From a virus: a DNA stretch of 26,488 nucleotides. Numbering within the stretch: the stretch's first letter is position 1; each line of letters begins with the position of its first letter. The position numbers were made by a program, and so were the translations under genes. The stretch spans positions 1-26,488 of IMG/VR virus record IMGVR_UViG_3300027901_000225; one strand, written 5' to 3'. Below are positions 6,244 through 14,345 of the stretch, one piece after another. The notes beneath the pieces were generated by a model. That model was not told where the DNA came from. It did not search any database and saw nothing but the letters and a program-made list of their open reading frames with translations.

Positions 6244-7752
6244 ATGGCCATCTATGACTTTCCTGAGTACTCGGACCTTGGCGGTATTAGTGCTGCTCAA
6301 CGTGATACTTGGGAGGGCGAAAAAGCGCTTCGCGCCAAATATCGCTATTATTATTCTGGGGATGTATTTCGAGAGGACGTGCCTTTCGAGGCTGGTACCG
6401 ATCAGGCTGAGACTCCTCCTCTCTATCCCGTTGGTATGAACCTGGTCAAAATGCTTTGCGTGGCGCAAGCTGAGGCCCTGTATGGCGAGTGGGAAGACGA
6501 CATCGTTCGTTTCAAAGTTCGCCAAGACGCTGAGGAGAACGCCTCGACAACCTCAGCAATAGAGCTCGCCAGTACCATCCTCCAGGCTAATCAATGGAAT
6601 GCTCAAGCCTATGAGTGTTCATTGGACCGGGAGATCTATGGTGGTACGGCAATTAAAATTGGTCCGGATCTTGCCAAGCCGGGTTTTATCCGGATGGGCC
6701 GAATGGATCTGGATAGCTTTTATCCCGTCTGGGACCCAGATGATCCCATGGAGCTTCTTCAGTGCTGGATCAAAACAACCATTACCAGAGAACAGTGCAT
6801 CGCTAAGTATGGTTTCGATCCCAAGAAAGACAAAGTAGATCGTGTCGAATACTGGGATCGCAAGGTTTACGAAAATCGCATAGACAATAAACGTATCGAT
6901 GCGTACTCGGGTGGCAATCCGTGGAAGCTCGTTCCTATTGTCTACATACCACGATTGCGCTCCAATGCCTGGTGGGGCGATGCTCTTACCCCCGATCTCA
7001 TGTCTGTCCAGGATGAACTGAATATGCGGATCGCGGACTTGGGTGAGAGCCTAAACTATAACAGCCATCCAACTCGGTGGGGTTTGAACATGCCCAATGC
7101 GTTCAACTCTACGAACTTCGAGCTGGGGGCTAATGCGATGTGGGATCTGGGACGGGCGATTGGGCAGAATACGCCTGTGCCACAAGTAGGCGTTCTGGAA
7201 ATTCGAAATCCGGTTCCTGAACGAGCACTTGACTTCTTGAAATTCTTATATGACTGGAGCCGTACATCCTCCTTCTCCCCGCCCATTGCATTTGGTGAGG
7301 ACGAGGGCGGCGGACAGCGCTCCGGCAGAACGCTCGAAATCCGGATGTGGCCTTTGATTAGAACCACACGGAGATCACGAGCCTACATGGCTGCCGGGCT
7401 ACAGCGTATCCTGTACATTATTGGAGTTATTCTTCGCCAGAAGGGTATTGAAGGTGTACAGCACTCCGCAGGTCGTTTTAGAGACGGTAGCATCGTTCCG
7501 GCCTTCTGGCCAATGATGCCGAAAGATCAGGCAGCGATTGTAGATCAGGTTGTGAAATTGATGAGTATTGAGCCGATGCCCGCCTTATCCCTGAGCACAG
7601 CTCATAAATGGCTGGGTCTGGGCCCGGGAGAAACTCAACGTATTCATGACATGATTGACAGTCCGGAGTACAAACAGCTAGTCGAGCGTGCTCAAAGAGT
7701 GATGGCGCAGCGACAGCAATCATCTAGCTCTAATCGCTCACAAGAGCGTTAG
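6244..7752 (+). CDS. Portal protein
   Basis: The 502-residue protein is the predicted dodecameric ring at one capsid vertex through which DNA enters and leaves. Length and layout fit the SPP1 gp6-like portal group: an N-terminal alpha/beta part with LYPVGMNLVKMLCVAQAEAL; a central section with GGTAIKIG, the wing-like DPDDPMELLQCWIK strand and VPIVYIPRLR; then the LMSVQDELNMRIADL helix and an SFSPPIAFGEDEGGGQRSG loop before the long crown-directed helix. The C-terminus is Gln/Ser-rich and likely disordered. It is the first gene after the 6032 promoter and follows the terminase by five genes. Start chosen at the only ATG with a nearby Shine-Dalgarno sequence (AAGGA). Confidence 0.9.
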   Translation: MAIYDFPEYSDLGGISAAQRDTWEGEKALRAKYRYYYSGDVFREDVPFEAGTDQAETPPLYPVGMNLVKMLCVAQAEALYGEWEDDIVRFKVRQDAEENASTTSAIELASTILQANQWNAQAYECSLDREIYGGTAIKIGPDLAKPGFIRMGRMDLDSFYPVWDPDDPMELLQCWIKTTITREQCIAKYGFDPKKDKVDRVEYWDRKVYENRIDNKRIDAYSGGNPWKLVPIVYIPRLRSNAWWGDALTPDLMSVQDELNMRIADLGESLNYNSHPTRWGLNMPNAFNSTNFELGANAMWDLGRAIGQNTPVPQVGVLEIRNPVPERALDFLKFLYDWSRTSSFSPPIAFGEDEGGGQRSGRTLEIRMWPLIRTTRRSRAYMAAGLQRILYIIGVILRQKGIEGVQHSAGRFRDGSIVPAFWPMMPKDQAAIVDQVVKLMSIEPMPALSLSTAHKWLGLGPGETQRIHDMIDSPEYKQLVERAQRVMAQRQQSSSSNRSQER

Positions 7753-7766
7753 AAGACCAACATAAG

Positions 7767-7798
7767 CCCCGTGGACTACGCAGCCATGCGACACGGGC
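7767..7798 (+). other. Intergenic hairpin
   Basis: CCCGTG (7768-7773) pairs with CACGGG (7792-7797), and an inner CGCA-GCCA-TGCG stem adds four pairs. No U-tract follows. It lies a few bases before the AAGGAGAG of the head-fibre gene, so it may tune message stability rather than end transcription. Confidence 0.45.
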
Positions 7799-7816
7799 AC
7801 TCACAAGGAGAGTGAC

Positions 7817-9187
7817 ATGGCATACTTAGACGCAGCAAAAATTGCTGCACTTCTCAAGACAGTAGGCCCAGCATCATTTCGACGTGCGATGCTCGTTTTA
7901 CTGCCTGAGATCAACACCGCTATTCAGACCGATGCTGCGGCAGGTCTAGACGCATTACCGGAAACCGCCGGTGTTGCGGAAGCGGAAAAGCTCGTTCAGC
8001 TTGGATCTGACAAAGAAATCGACGCGATGACCGTCGGTGCTCTGTCGTTAGGTGCTGGCGCTGGTACAGAAGTCACGGCTACGGCTGCGGAACTGAACCA
8101 GTTGGCAAGCACTGATCTGGCAGACGAGTTTGCGGCCCTCGAAGGTATGGACACGGAGTTGGGCCTGCTCTCTGGTTTGACCATTGCAGCAGCAACCCTC
8201 AATGCTCTAACGTCCAATCCTGGCAAGCGTGCAATCAATATCCTGCGCGTGGCAGCAGCGGGTGAAGATGGAGAGACCGTAACTATCGGTGACGATACTT
8301 ACGAGCTCGACACGGAAGACGTTGAAAATATCACTGAGGGCAACATTCGGGTGGACGTGTCTGGTGGCACGACTGAGAAGTCCCAAGGTACTCTCACCAT
8401 TGGTGCGCAGGTAACCGCGGGTGATACCTTCACAATCGGCGACAAAGAATTTACGTTTGTTCCGAATGGTACGGCCAACGCTGACGGCGAAGTCAACGTT
8501 GGTGCTGACGAGGCCGGTTCCAAGGCCAACATTGTTAACGCTATCGAAGGTGACGATGGTTGGAATGAGGCCAGCGAGTGGGTGACGTGTGCGGAAGCCT
8601 TTGATGGCGACGATCTCGTGCTCACTGCAATCGTTGGCGGTACTGTGGGTGATGAAATTGCAACGACCGAGACGTTTACCTCCGGGGAAAACGTTTTCGA
8701 TGCCCCAACCCTCGGTACAACCAATGCCGGTGTGGACCCGACGGCAGGTGAAGTTTCCGATGCTCTCATTGCAGCCATCAACGCAAGTGCAACGGAAGAC
8801 GTAACCGCTGTGGACATCGGTGCCAATGAAGTTCTGCTAATCGCAGACGCAGTTGGCGTGGTCGCATTAGCCTGTACAGAGACTCTGGCTGGCGCTAGCA
8901 ACGCTTGGGCAGCCGCAACGATGTATGGCGGCGCTGCACCAGCAGCCGTGAAGATCGTGGCACAGGCTCGTGTTCCCAATGCTACGGAAGTTGCCCTAGG
9001 CAACATACACTTCATGTTCGACTTTACACCTTCCTTTGCGCAAGCACAGGTTCGTGTGACAGCCGATGGAAGTCCGAAGGCATGGGACGGCGCTCTAACA
9101 ATGACCGGTGGGCGAATTTCGCTCGATAACTCCGGTGGCACGGATTGGGCTGATACAGACACCGTGTACGTGATTGCTTGGGCGTAA
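7817..9187 (+). CDS. Modular head-fibre/decoration-like structural protein
   Basis: This 456-residue acidic, Ala/Gly/Thr-rich protein lies between portal and scaffold. A helical N-terminus (1-60) is followed by TEVTATAAELNQL, a signature common in phage head and tail fibre proteins. Residues about 150-375 are beta-rich modules of the 'AGDTFTIGDKEFTF...IVNAIEGDDG' type. One complete module (about 191-305) sits inside a second that begins at about 152 (ETVTIGDDTYEL) and resumes at 306 (TAGEVSDALIAAINAS). The last 80 residues form a separate beta domain. It has strong translation signals (AAGGAGAG). A virion surface or decoration role is the best inference; no capsid protease signature is present. 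Confidence 0.7.
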   Translation: MAYLDAAKIAALLKTVGPASFRRAMLVLLPEINTAIQTDAAAGLDALPETAGVAEAEKLVQLGSDKEIDAMTVGALSLGAGAGTEVTATAAELNQLASTDLADEFAALEGMDTELGLLSGLTIAAATLNALTSNPGKRAINILRVAAAGEDGETVTIGDDTYELDTEDVENITEGNIRVDVSGGTTEKSQGTLTIGAQVTAGDTFTIGDKEFTFVPNGTANADGEVNVGADEAGSKANIVNAIEGDDGWNEASEWVTCAEAFDGDDLVLTAIVGGTVGDEIATTETFTSGENVFDAPTLGTTNAGVDPTAGEVSDALIAAINASATEDVTAVDIGANEVLLIADAVGVVALACTETLAGASNAWAAATMYGGAAPAAVKIVAQARVPNATEVALGNIHFMFDFTPSFAQAQVRVTADGSPKAWDGALTMTGGRISLDNSGGTDWADTDTVYVIAWA

Positions 9188-9202
9188 ATCTGAGTTCTAA
9201 TA

Positions 9203-9226
9203 GGGGGAGGAGGACGTTCCTCCCCC
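9203..9226 (+). other. Intergenic GC-rich hairpin
   Basis: GGGGGAGGA (9203-9211) pairs with TCCTCCCCC (9218-9226) around a six-base loop, a perfect nine-pair stem. It is followed by AAAAAA, not T's, so it is not a + strand terminator. It precedes the scaffold gene and resembles the hairpin at 13851-13875, which is also preceded by TTCTAA. Confidence 0.55.
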
Positions 9227-9251
9227 AAAAAATCCTGGAGGTAAGGAAAAG

Positions 9252-9965
9252 ATGACTACACCTTTGGAACCTACCCCTGCTCAGCAGCCCCCTGTGGACC
9301 CTGAACAGCAGGCAGGCAACAACCCGGAGACGACACCTCCGGTAACCCCACCGGAAACGCCACCCCAGACTCCCCCAGCAGGGCAAACGCCCCCTGAGTT
9401 AGACTGGAAGAAGCGCTACGATGGCGCGGTGCTAAGTTTGCAACAGCTCACGGCGGAAAAGCGAACCCTTGAGGCCAGCATTCAGGAGAAGACCTCTCAA
9501 GTAGAGCAGCTTCAAGCGACCCTGTCTTCCAAGGACATCGAAAAGACCGTCGCAGTCGGTGAGCGGGACAAAAACCTTGAGGCGGCTCTGAAACAAAACC
9601 AGGATCTGCAAGCGGAACTCGCATCTCTCAAGGCTTTCAAGTTGAAGATCGAAGTAGCAAAGGAGCTCAACGCTCCCGAGCTGGTTCAGATCGCGGATCG
9701 TATCCCAGACTTGACGGACAAAGAGGTGTTGACGAACGTTATGCAAGACTTCTTGGGCTTTCGACAGAGTGGCATCAGGGAGCGGGAGACGGCTCTATTA
9801 TCAGGTATTACGCCTCCTACCCCGCCGATCCAGAATACCCCATCGAAGCCTACCACGGCTGAAGGTTGGCAGACTTATGTCAACGAGTTCGCCATCGGTT
9901 CGAAAGAACGTATGGCAGCCTTCGATGAGTGGTTCGACTGGCAGCAAGAGCAGGCCAAAGCGTAA
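9252..9965 (+). CDS. Capsid scaffolding protein
   Basis: The 237-residue protein directly precedes the major capsid gene, as scaffolds usually do. The first 50 residues are almost entirely Pro, Thr, Gln and Glu (disordered). Residues about 55-140 form a strongly predicted coiled coil (LQQLTAEKRTLEASIQEKT onwards, full of heptad Leu and charged residues). A compact helical C-terminus with WQTYVNEFAIGSKERMAAF follows, a region that in scaffolds often binds the capsid protein. It should direct procapsid assembly inside the shell and then leave. AGGTAAGGAAAAG provides the ribosome binding site. Sequence conservation is low in this family, so the call rests on composition and position. Confidence 0.85.
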   Translation: MTTPLEPTPAQQPPVDPEQQAGNNPETTPPVTPPETPPQTPPAGQTPPELDWKKRYDGAVLSLQQLTAEKRTLEASIQEKTSQVEQLQATLSSKDIEKTVAVGERDKNLEAALKQNQDLQAELASLKAFKLKIEVAKELNAPELVQIADRIPDLTDKEVLTNVMQDFLGFRQSGIRERETALLSGITPPTPPIQNTPSKPTTAEGWQTYVNEFAIGSKERMAAFDEWFDWQQEQAKA

Positions 9966-9980
9966 GACTGAATAGGGCAC

Positions 9981-10015
9981 ACTCCTCAATTCTAATTCAT
10001 ACTCATAAAAGGAGT
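9981..10015 (+). promoter_or_regulatory. Possible ribosome-site hairpin before the capsid gene
   Basis: ACTCCT (9981-9986) is complementary to AGGAGT (10010-10015), which contains the Shine-Dalgarno sequence of the capsid gene. Pairing would hide the ribosome site. The stem is only six pairs with a 23-base AT-rich loop, so any effect would be weak. Confidence 0.3.
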
Positions 10016-10023
10016 TGCTCGAA

Positions 10024-11286
10024 ATGGCAATTGCATACGAGACCGGAACGATCTGGTCTTCAACTCTGCCCGCAGGACAGCGTGACTATTACGAGTCATT
10101 GCTACTTGAAGTTCTGCGAACGAAGTCGATTCTTGTTCCGTTTTGTGCGGTCAAGGAAGACTTCCGTGCTCGTGACACTGGCGTAATCATCTATACAGAG
10201 GTCATGGACACATCCCCGAACTGGAACCCCCTGTCCGAGACTGGCATCTGGCTAACGGGTGCGCACCTCGACAGTCGGTCCGTTCAAATCGGACTCGAAA
10301 TTCACGGTGACGTGATCAAGGTGTCCGACTATAATGAGCTGGTGAACTACTGGGCCAATGGTGACCTTCGTGGTCTAGTCAAGGGCAAGCTCGGCCAGAA
10401 CATGGTCGATTATCTTGACATCTTGGCCCGCAATGCGTTCCTCTCCAGCCCATACAAAACGTATGCCGAAGACGCAACGAAACGTACAGAGCTCGTGCAA
10501 GGCGACTTGTTCGACGTTGACCTCGTGGACCTGATGAGGGTACACTTGGAAGAGCGCGAGATCCCTGGCATTTCCAACCCCGGCGACGTTAACCCTGCGA
10601 TCCTGTGCGCAACCACACCTCGTGTGTGCCATGACATTCGCACAGCAGCAGGCTCCAAATGGATTGAGGCACAGGAATATGCTGGCTCCACCCGTCTGTT
10701 CACAGGCGAGGTCGGTATGTGGGGTGGCGTGCGGTTCGTGAAAACGGGTCGCTTGATGCTACGAAACTACGGTCTTCCTTCTGTTCAGAAAGTCCTCGAC
10801 GGCGCGACCGTTGTGGGTCAGGGTGCTGCGGCAACTGTGGACTCGGTCTACACCGTTGGTCAATCAGGTTCAACTCGTTACATCACGCTGGACGCAACCG
10901 CTGGCTTCGAGGCCGGTGATTATATCACCATCCATGACAAGGACGTTCTGGGTGATGACAACGAAGTGCTGGCAGCAGATGGCACGCAAGAGACCAAGCG
11001 CATCATTGAGGTTATTAATGGTACGACCATGTCTCTGGACAGCCCTCTGATGAAGGCACATGACAGTGGCGACAAGGTCACCAAGGGCGTGACAGTTCAC
11101 GCTTCTATCTTTATGGGTGGCCCCGCTGTTGTCTACGGCGTTGGCGAGCGACCGCACCCATTGGTGCTACCGAAGATCGATGATCTCGGTATGGTTCAGC
11201 GGTTCTCTTGGCGCGGCTTTTTGAAAATGCAAATGTTCCGCCCCGAGTACATCGAGGTAGTTGAGTCTGGCGGTACGGTCAACTAA
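10024..11286 (+). CDS. Major capsid protein, N4-gp56-like family
   Basis: The 420-residue product should adopt the HK97 shell fold. It matches the N4-gp56 family layout: an N-terminal segment about attachment to neighbours, the LILARNAFL/TRVCHDIRTAAGS helix region, the YAGSTRLFTGEVGMWGGVRFVKT stretch typical of this family, and a C-terminal RFSWRGFLKMQMFRPEYIEVVES strand. Between about residues 270 and 370 lies an added beta-rich domain (YITLDATAGFEAGDYITIHD, then TTMSLDSPLMKAH and GDKVTKG), probably exposed on the capsid surface. I chose the ATG at 10024; GGAG lies nine bases upstream, and an in-frame TTG at 10015 would add MLE. No maturation protease is recognised nearby. Confidence 0.9.
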   Translation: MAIAYETGTIWSSTLPAGQRDYYESLLLEVLRTKSILVPFCAVKEDFRARDTGVIIYTEVMDTSPNWNPLSETGIWLTGAHLDSRSVQIGLEIHGDVIKVSDYNELVNYWANGDLRGLVKGKLGQNMVDYLDILARNAFLSSPYKTYAEDATKRTELVQGDLFDVDLVDLMRVHLEEREIPGISNPGDVNPAILCATTPRVCHDIRTAAGSKWIEAQEYAGSTRLFTGEVGMWGGVRFVKTGRLMLRNYGLPSVQKVLDGATVVGQGAAATVDSVYTVGQSGSTRYITLDATAGFEAGDYITIHDKDVLGDDNEVLAADGTQETKRIIEVINGTTMSLDSPLMKAHDSGDKVTKGVTVHASIFMGGPAVVYGVGERPHPLVLPKIDDLGMVQRFSWRGFLKMQMFRPEYIEVVESGGTVN

Positions 11287-11295
11287 GGGGGATAG

Positions 11296-11967
11296 ATGGC
11301 GACTGTGTGGGAAGACTTTCTTAGTGCAATTCGAGCTGATATTCAGGATACTGGGGAAACACCCAAGTACTCTGACGAGATGCTGTTCGTCTATCTAGGC
11401 GACGCACTCAATGACTACTCGATGTGGTTTCCGCTGCGTGTGGACCAAACTGAACTTGAGGGTTCAGGCACCGGTCCTTACGCCCTCCCGGATGACTACA
11501 TCGCCGACCTATTGGTCGAGTGTCCCGAAGATCGCTTTCTTGAACGTCGAGGTCCCCGCCCAGGTATTCGCTATCCTACGCAATCGGGCAAGCCCTTTTT
11601 CTACTACACTCAAGGGGGGAGCTTGTATCTCAATAGCTCCCCCTATGATGCAGATGGGGTTTTCCTGACGTATGAATCCCTGCATCCAACACCTACTGCC
11701 TGGAATGACGCAGAAACTGAATTTACCGTGCCCGTGAAGGATCGTGAGCTTCTTCGGATCTTCATCAAGGCGAAGATTATGGAGAGCGTGCGAACTAAGC
11801 AGGCCGCCCTAGATCGGTTCAAGAGCAGGTTCGAGTCTGGTTCTGATCGACAAGATAACCCCCTCCTCCCGGAGGTGGAAGAGCTCTACGCCGATTACTA
11901 TCGGAAGATTTCCGCTAGGCGAGGCGGCGGCACTGTCCTTCTCTATAGGTCAGGGAGACACAGATGA
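11296..11967 (+). CDS. Head-tail connector (adaptor-like) protein
   Basis: The 223-residue protein follows the capsid gene, where adaptor proteins that bind the portal from below are encoded. Its N-terminal helical pattern (VWEDFLSAIRADIQDTG, SDEMLFVYLGDALNDYS) and the ALPDDYIADLLV segment fit phage connectors of the gp6/gp15-like type, and the C-terminal half is helical (RELLRIFIKAKIMESVRTKQA) and basic at the end. AAGGGGG lies just upstream of the ATG. Sequence similarity in this family is weak, so the call rests on position and fold pattern. It overlaps the next gene by four bases. Confidence 0.7.
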   Translation: MATVWEDFLSAIRADIQDTGETPKYSDEMLFVYLGDALNDYSMWFPLRVDQTELEGSGTGPYALPDDYIADLLVECPEDRFLERRGPRPGIRYPTQSGKPFFYYTQGGSLYLNSSPYDADGVFLTYESLHPTPTAWNDAETEFTVPVKDRELLRIFIKAKIMESVRTKQAALDRFKSRFESGSDRQDNPLLPEVEELYADYYRKISARRGGGTVLLYRSGRHR

Positions 11968-12497
11968 GTGGCATCCACGACGCCGTAATGATCCGCACCC
12001 AAGCAATGTTGCAAGCAGCGCTGATTGACGATATCGACGAAGACGATCCAGCGCGCGCAGGTGTGGTCAGGATCGGTCCACTCCAAGGGGAACCCGAGCC
12101 AGACACCGCTCGTATATCGGTCTGTATCTACGAGAATGATCCCGAAGATATGGAAGGTGGCGAGTGGCTGGATCGAATCTCCGAAGTGGAATGCGGTGGA
12201 GCCGCAACATTCCAGCGACGCTTCACTATCATCAGTCGAGGTCTCTTTGTCAATACAAAAGAGAACCTCACCAATGCCCGAGCATACATGTCCACGCTCA
12301 AAGAGCGCATCGAAATCGCAATTCTGAAGGAACAGTATATCGGGATAGTAGCAGGGAACGAGTATGTTGCTCGGGGGCCTCTGGCCATGGGCATCACCTC
12401 GGTCTTACGTCAGGGTGGTGGTCCGCCCGATTCGTATGACATCTTCCTAAAGATCCGTTTCGAAATTCTCACTACACGAACAGGGGTGTTTACATGA
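11964..12497 (+). CDS. Tail completion/terminator-like protein
   Basis: This 177-residue protein lies between the connector and the tail tube gene, the usual place of head-closure and tail-terminator proteins. It has an N-terminal helix (HDAVMIRTQAMLQAAL), a beta-rich middle (DTARISVCIYEND, TFQRRFTIISRGLF) and an amphipathic helix (LTNARAYMSTLKERIEIAIL), an alpha/beta layout seen in gpU-like terminators. It would cap the tail tube so that it can join the head. Start and stop both overlap neighbours (ATGA at each end), so it is translated in a coupled set with 11296 and 12494. No catalytic motif is present. Confidence 0.65.
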   Translation: MSGIHDAVMIRTQAMLQAALIDDIDEDDPARAGVVRIGPLQGEPEPDTARISVCIYENDPEDMEGGEWLDRISEVECGGAATFQRRFTIISRGLFVNTKENLTNARAYMSTLKERIEIAILKEQYIGIVAGNEYVARGPLAMGITSVLRQGGGPPDSYDIFLKIRFEILTTRTGVFT

Positions 12498-13840
12498 CAG
12501 CAGCAGAAAAGTCCTTTATTGGACTAGCCAAACAGGACGAAAAAGGTACGCCAAACACAACTGACGCAGAGTTCAACTACCTTCTCTTCCGTGCCGGTGG
12601 TGTTGCTCCTCAAAACATCGTGCTTCCGCTTGATGCGGAGGTCGGTGGCGGGGCGATGCTTCGCGACATGGTGAAGGTGGGCGTCACATCTGGCGGAGCT
12701 TTGGACATCATCCCAAGACCGGATACCCTGGGACATTTCCTCTTGGGCGCAATGGGTGACATTGAAACCGCGAACGAAGATGGCGAGAGCTTTAAGCTCA
12801 AGTCCGATGCCATCATGGCGGACGTGTACTTGCAATCGATCCCACAAACTGGCTATGATATCGGTATTTCCAGTCCTCCAACTACCCGAACCTTGATTGT
12901 CAAGGGCACTGAGGGCGGTGAAGGTCCTTTGGCGGGAACTGTCACAGTCTACGGTACCGATGCACTCGATGCTCCATTAGAGGAGGATTTCATCCTCGAT
13001 GGTGATGAGTACATCGTTGGCGAAGAAGAGTTCAAGACAGTCACCGAAGTAGATCTTCCTGTCCGAGTAGACCCGGGCGATATGGTTCGAGTGGGTTGGG
13101 ACGATCCTGCTTACCGACACCTCTTCAAACTTCCGACTGATCAGTTCGATGCTCCGTATTACACGGTGCGTTCTGCGCCTGGTCAGTTGTGGGGCGAGCA
13201 GTTCCAGGACTGCCGCGTAGCGGGCCTAGCAATCACGTTTGCTGGCGCACGCTTTGTTGAAGGTGCTGTAACCTTCATGGGTGGGCTTCCCACTCCAGTC
13301 TCCATCGCAACCTGGGATGCTCTCACCTATCTAGACGAAGGTCCACAGTTCTTAGCTCCGACCTCGCTGGGTATTGAACTGCCTCCAGCAACCGGCCTGA
13401 AAGTCCTATCAGGTTCTGTAGCTTGGGGCTTGGCGATCCCGCTCGATGAGCAGTGGGTTGTCGGTTCATACTCTCCCGATGATTTCGACATCAATCAACG
13501 CTCCATGGTCATTACGATGGCTGTCAAGCTAACGAGTGACACACTCTACAAGAAGTTGATGTACGATGGCGTCGGCGCGGTCTCTGAATGGACAGCAGAA
13601 ATCTACCGGGAAGGTCAAATGCAACTTTCCCTGCGAAGCCCAATCGAAGCATCTACGGGTAACCCGTATGAGCTTACAATCCGTGCGCACGATACAGAGG
13701 ACAACATCGTCTGGTCGGCAGCACCGATTGGATTGCGAGCAGGGCGACAGATCGTGATGGCGGTCACCGGCGTGGTACTCAACACGAGTGCCGGAAATCC
13801 TATCGAAGTCGAACTGGTCAACACCATTCCGGCGTACTAA
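12494..13840 (+). CDS. Tail tube protein with an added beta domain
   Basis: The 448-residue product begins SFIGLAKQDEKGTPNT, matching the start of many siphovirus tail tube proteins (a G.GKE..YGTP-like pattern). It continues with a beta-rich core: LPLDAEVGGGAMLRDMVKVG, GALDIIPRPDTLGHFLLGAMG, and C-terminal strands in which SMVITMAVKL and QMQLSLRSPI alternate. Between about residues 130 and 205 an added module (TLIVKGTEGGEGPLAG, FKTVTEVDLPVRVDPGD) probably projects from the tube. At 448 residues it is larger than a bare tube protein of roughly 150-250. No sheath gene is found next to it, which supports a non-contractile tail. The ATG overlaps the previous stop. Confidence 0.8.
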   Translation: MTAAEKSFIGLAKQDEKGTPNTTDAEFNYLLFRAGGVAPQNIVLPLDAEVGGGAMLRDMVKVGVTSGGALDIIPRPDTLGHFLLGAMGDIETANEDGESFKLKSDAIMADVYLQSIPQTGYDIGISSPPTTRTLIVKGTEGGEGPLAGTVTVYGTDALDAPLEEDFILDGDEYIVGEEEFKTVTEVDLPVRVDPGDMVRVGWDDPAYRHLFKLPTDQFDAPYYTVRSAPGQLWGEQFQDCRVAGLAITFAGARFVEGAVTFMGGLPTPVSIATWDALTYLDEGPQFLAPTSLGIELPPATGLKVLSGSVAWGLAIPLDEQWVVGSYSPDDFDINQRSMVITMAVKLTSDTLYKKLMYDGVGAVSEWTAEIYREGQMQLSLRSPIEASTGNPYELTIRAHDTEDNIVWSAAPIGLRAGRQIVMAVTGVVLNTSAGNPIEVELVNTIPAY

Positions 13841-13850
13841 GATTTCTAAC

Positions 13851-13875
13851 GGGAGGGGAGTACTTCTCCCCTCCC
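13851..13875 (+). other. Intergenic GC-rich hairpin
   Basis: GGGAGGGGAG (13851-13860) pairs perfectly with CTCCCCTCCC (13866-13875) around TACTT, ten base pairs. It is followed by TCATAACAC, so there is no U-tract. It sits between tail tube and tail chaperone genes and could lower expression downstream of the abundant tube protein. Confidence 0.55.
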
Positions 13876-13898
13876 TCATAACACTCTGGAGGCTTCAA

Positions 13899-14345
13899 AT
13901 GAACTTCGGCAAATATGCAGTTTTGCAACCCATCACCTACAACTTCAAGCAGGAACCGGAGTTGTGGTGGAAATTCAAGCCACCTACGTCTGGCGACGAG
14001 TTGACAATGGCTCGTTTTCTCAATCGGGGGCGATTGACGTTAGGCGAGGAAGGTCCTTCGCGTGAAGTTCCTCCCTCTTGGATCGAAGTTGCACACAAGG
14101 AAATTTCCATTATCTTCGCCGGTACAAACATTACCGACGACAAAGATCAACCCATTTTAGCAGACAACGCATCCCCCGAACAGGTGGAAACAATGCTACG
14201 GCTGATGCCGCATGCGATGGTCATGGAAATCTGGGATGCTATCGCTCGACACGTTCCTGGCTGGGGCAATCCAATGCGCCCGCCGGATGAGGACGAAGTC
14301 CCAAACTCGGAGAGCCGGGAGACCGAAAGCGAGATCTCCTTATAA
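13899..14345 (+). CDS. Tail assembly chaperone, unshifted (gpG-like) form
   Basis: The 148-residue product lies between tail tube and tape measure, where siphoviruses encode the chaperone that coats the tape measure during tail assembly. It has a compact N-terminal part with WWKFKPPTSGDELTMARFL, a helical core (PEQVETMLRLMPHAMVMEIWDAI) and an acidic, Ser/Glu-rich tail ending ESEISL. The ATG at 13899 follows CTGGAGG and is preferred over an upstream in-frame start at 13788, which lies inside the tail tube gene. Its last part overlaps a second open frame used for the longer product. Confidence 0.85.
   Translation: MNFGKYAVLQPITYNFKQEPELWWKFKPPTSGDELTMARFLNRGRLTLGEEGPSREVPPSWIEVAHKEISIIFAGTNITDDKDQPILADNASPEQVETMLRLMPHAMVMEIWDAIARHVPGWGNPMRPPDEDEVPNSESRETESEISL

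Noticed and set aside
6051-6257. 68-residue frame in the leader before the portal gene
   Set aside because: Its start falls inside the promoter's -10 region, no Shine-Dalgarno precedes it, and its end overlaps the portal start. The sequence has no family features.
8299-9228. 309-residue open frame on the minus strand
   Set aside because: It lies opposite the head-fibre gene, is made of Ser/Ala/Pro/Val runs that mirror Gly/Ala/Asp codons, has no ribosome site, and every other gene is on the + strand.
9203-9232. Intrinsic terminator after the head-fibre gene
   Set aside because: The stem is strong, but it is followed by A's and not T's on the + strand, so termination in the direction of the genes is not supported.
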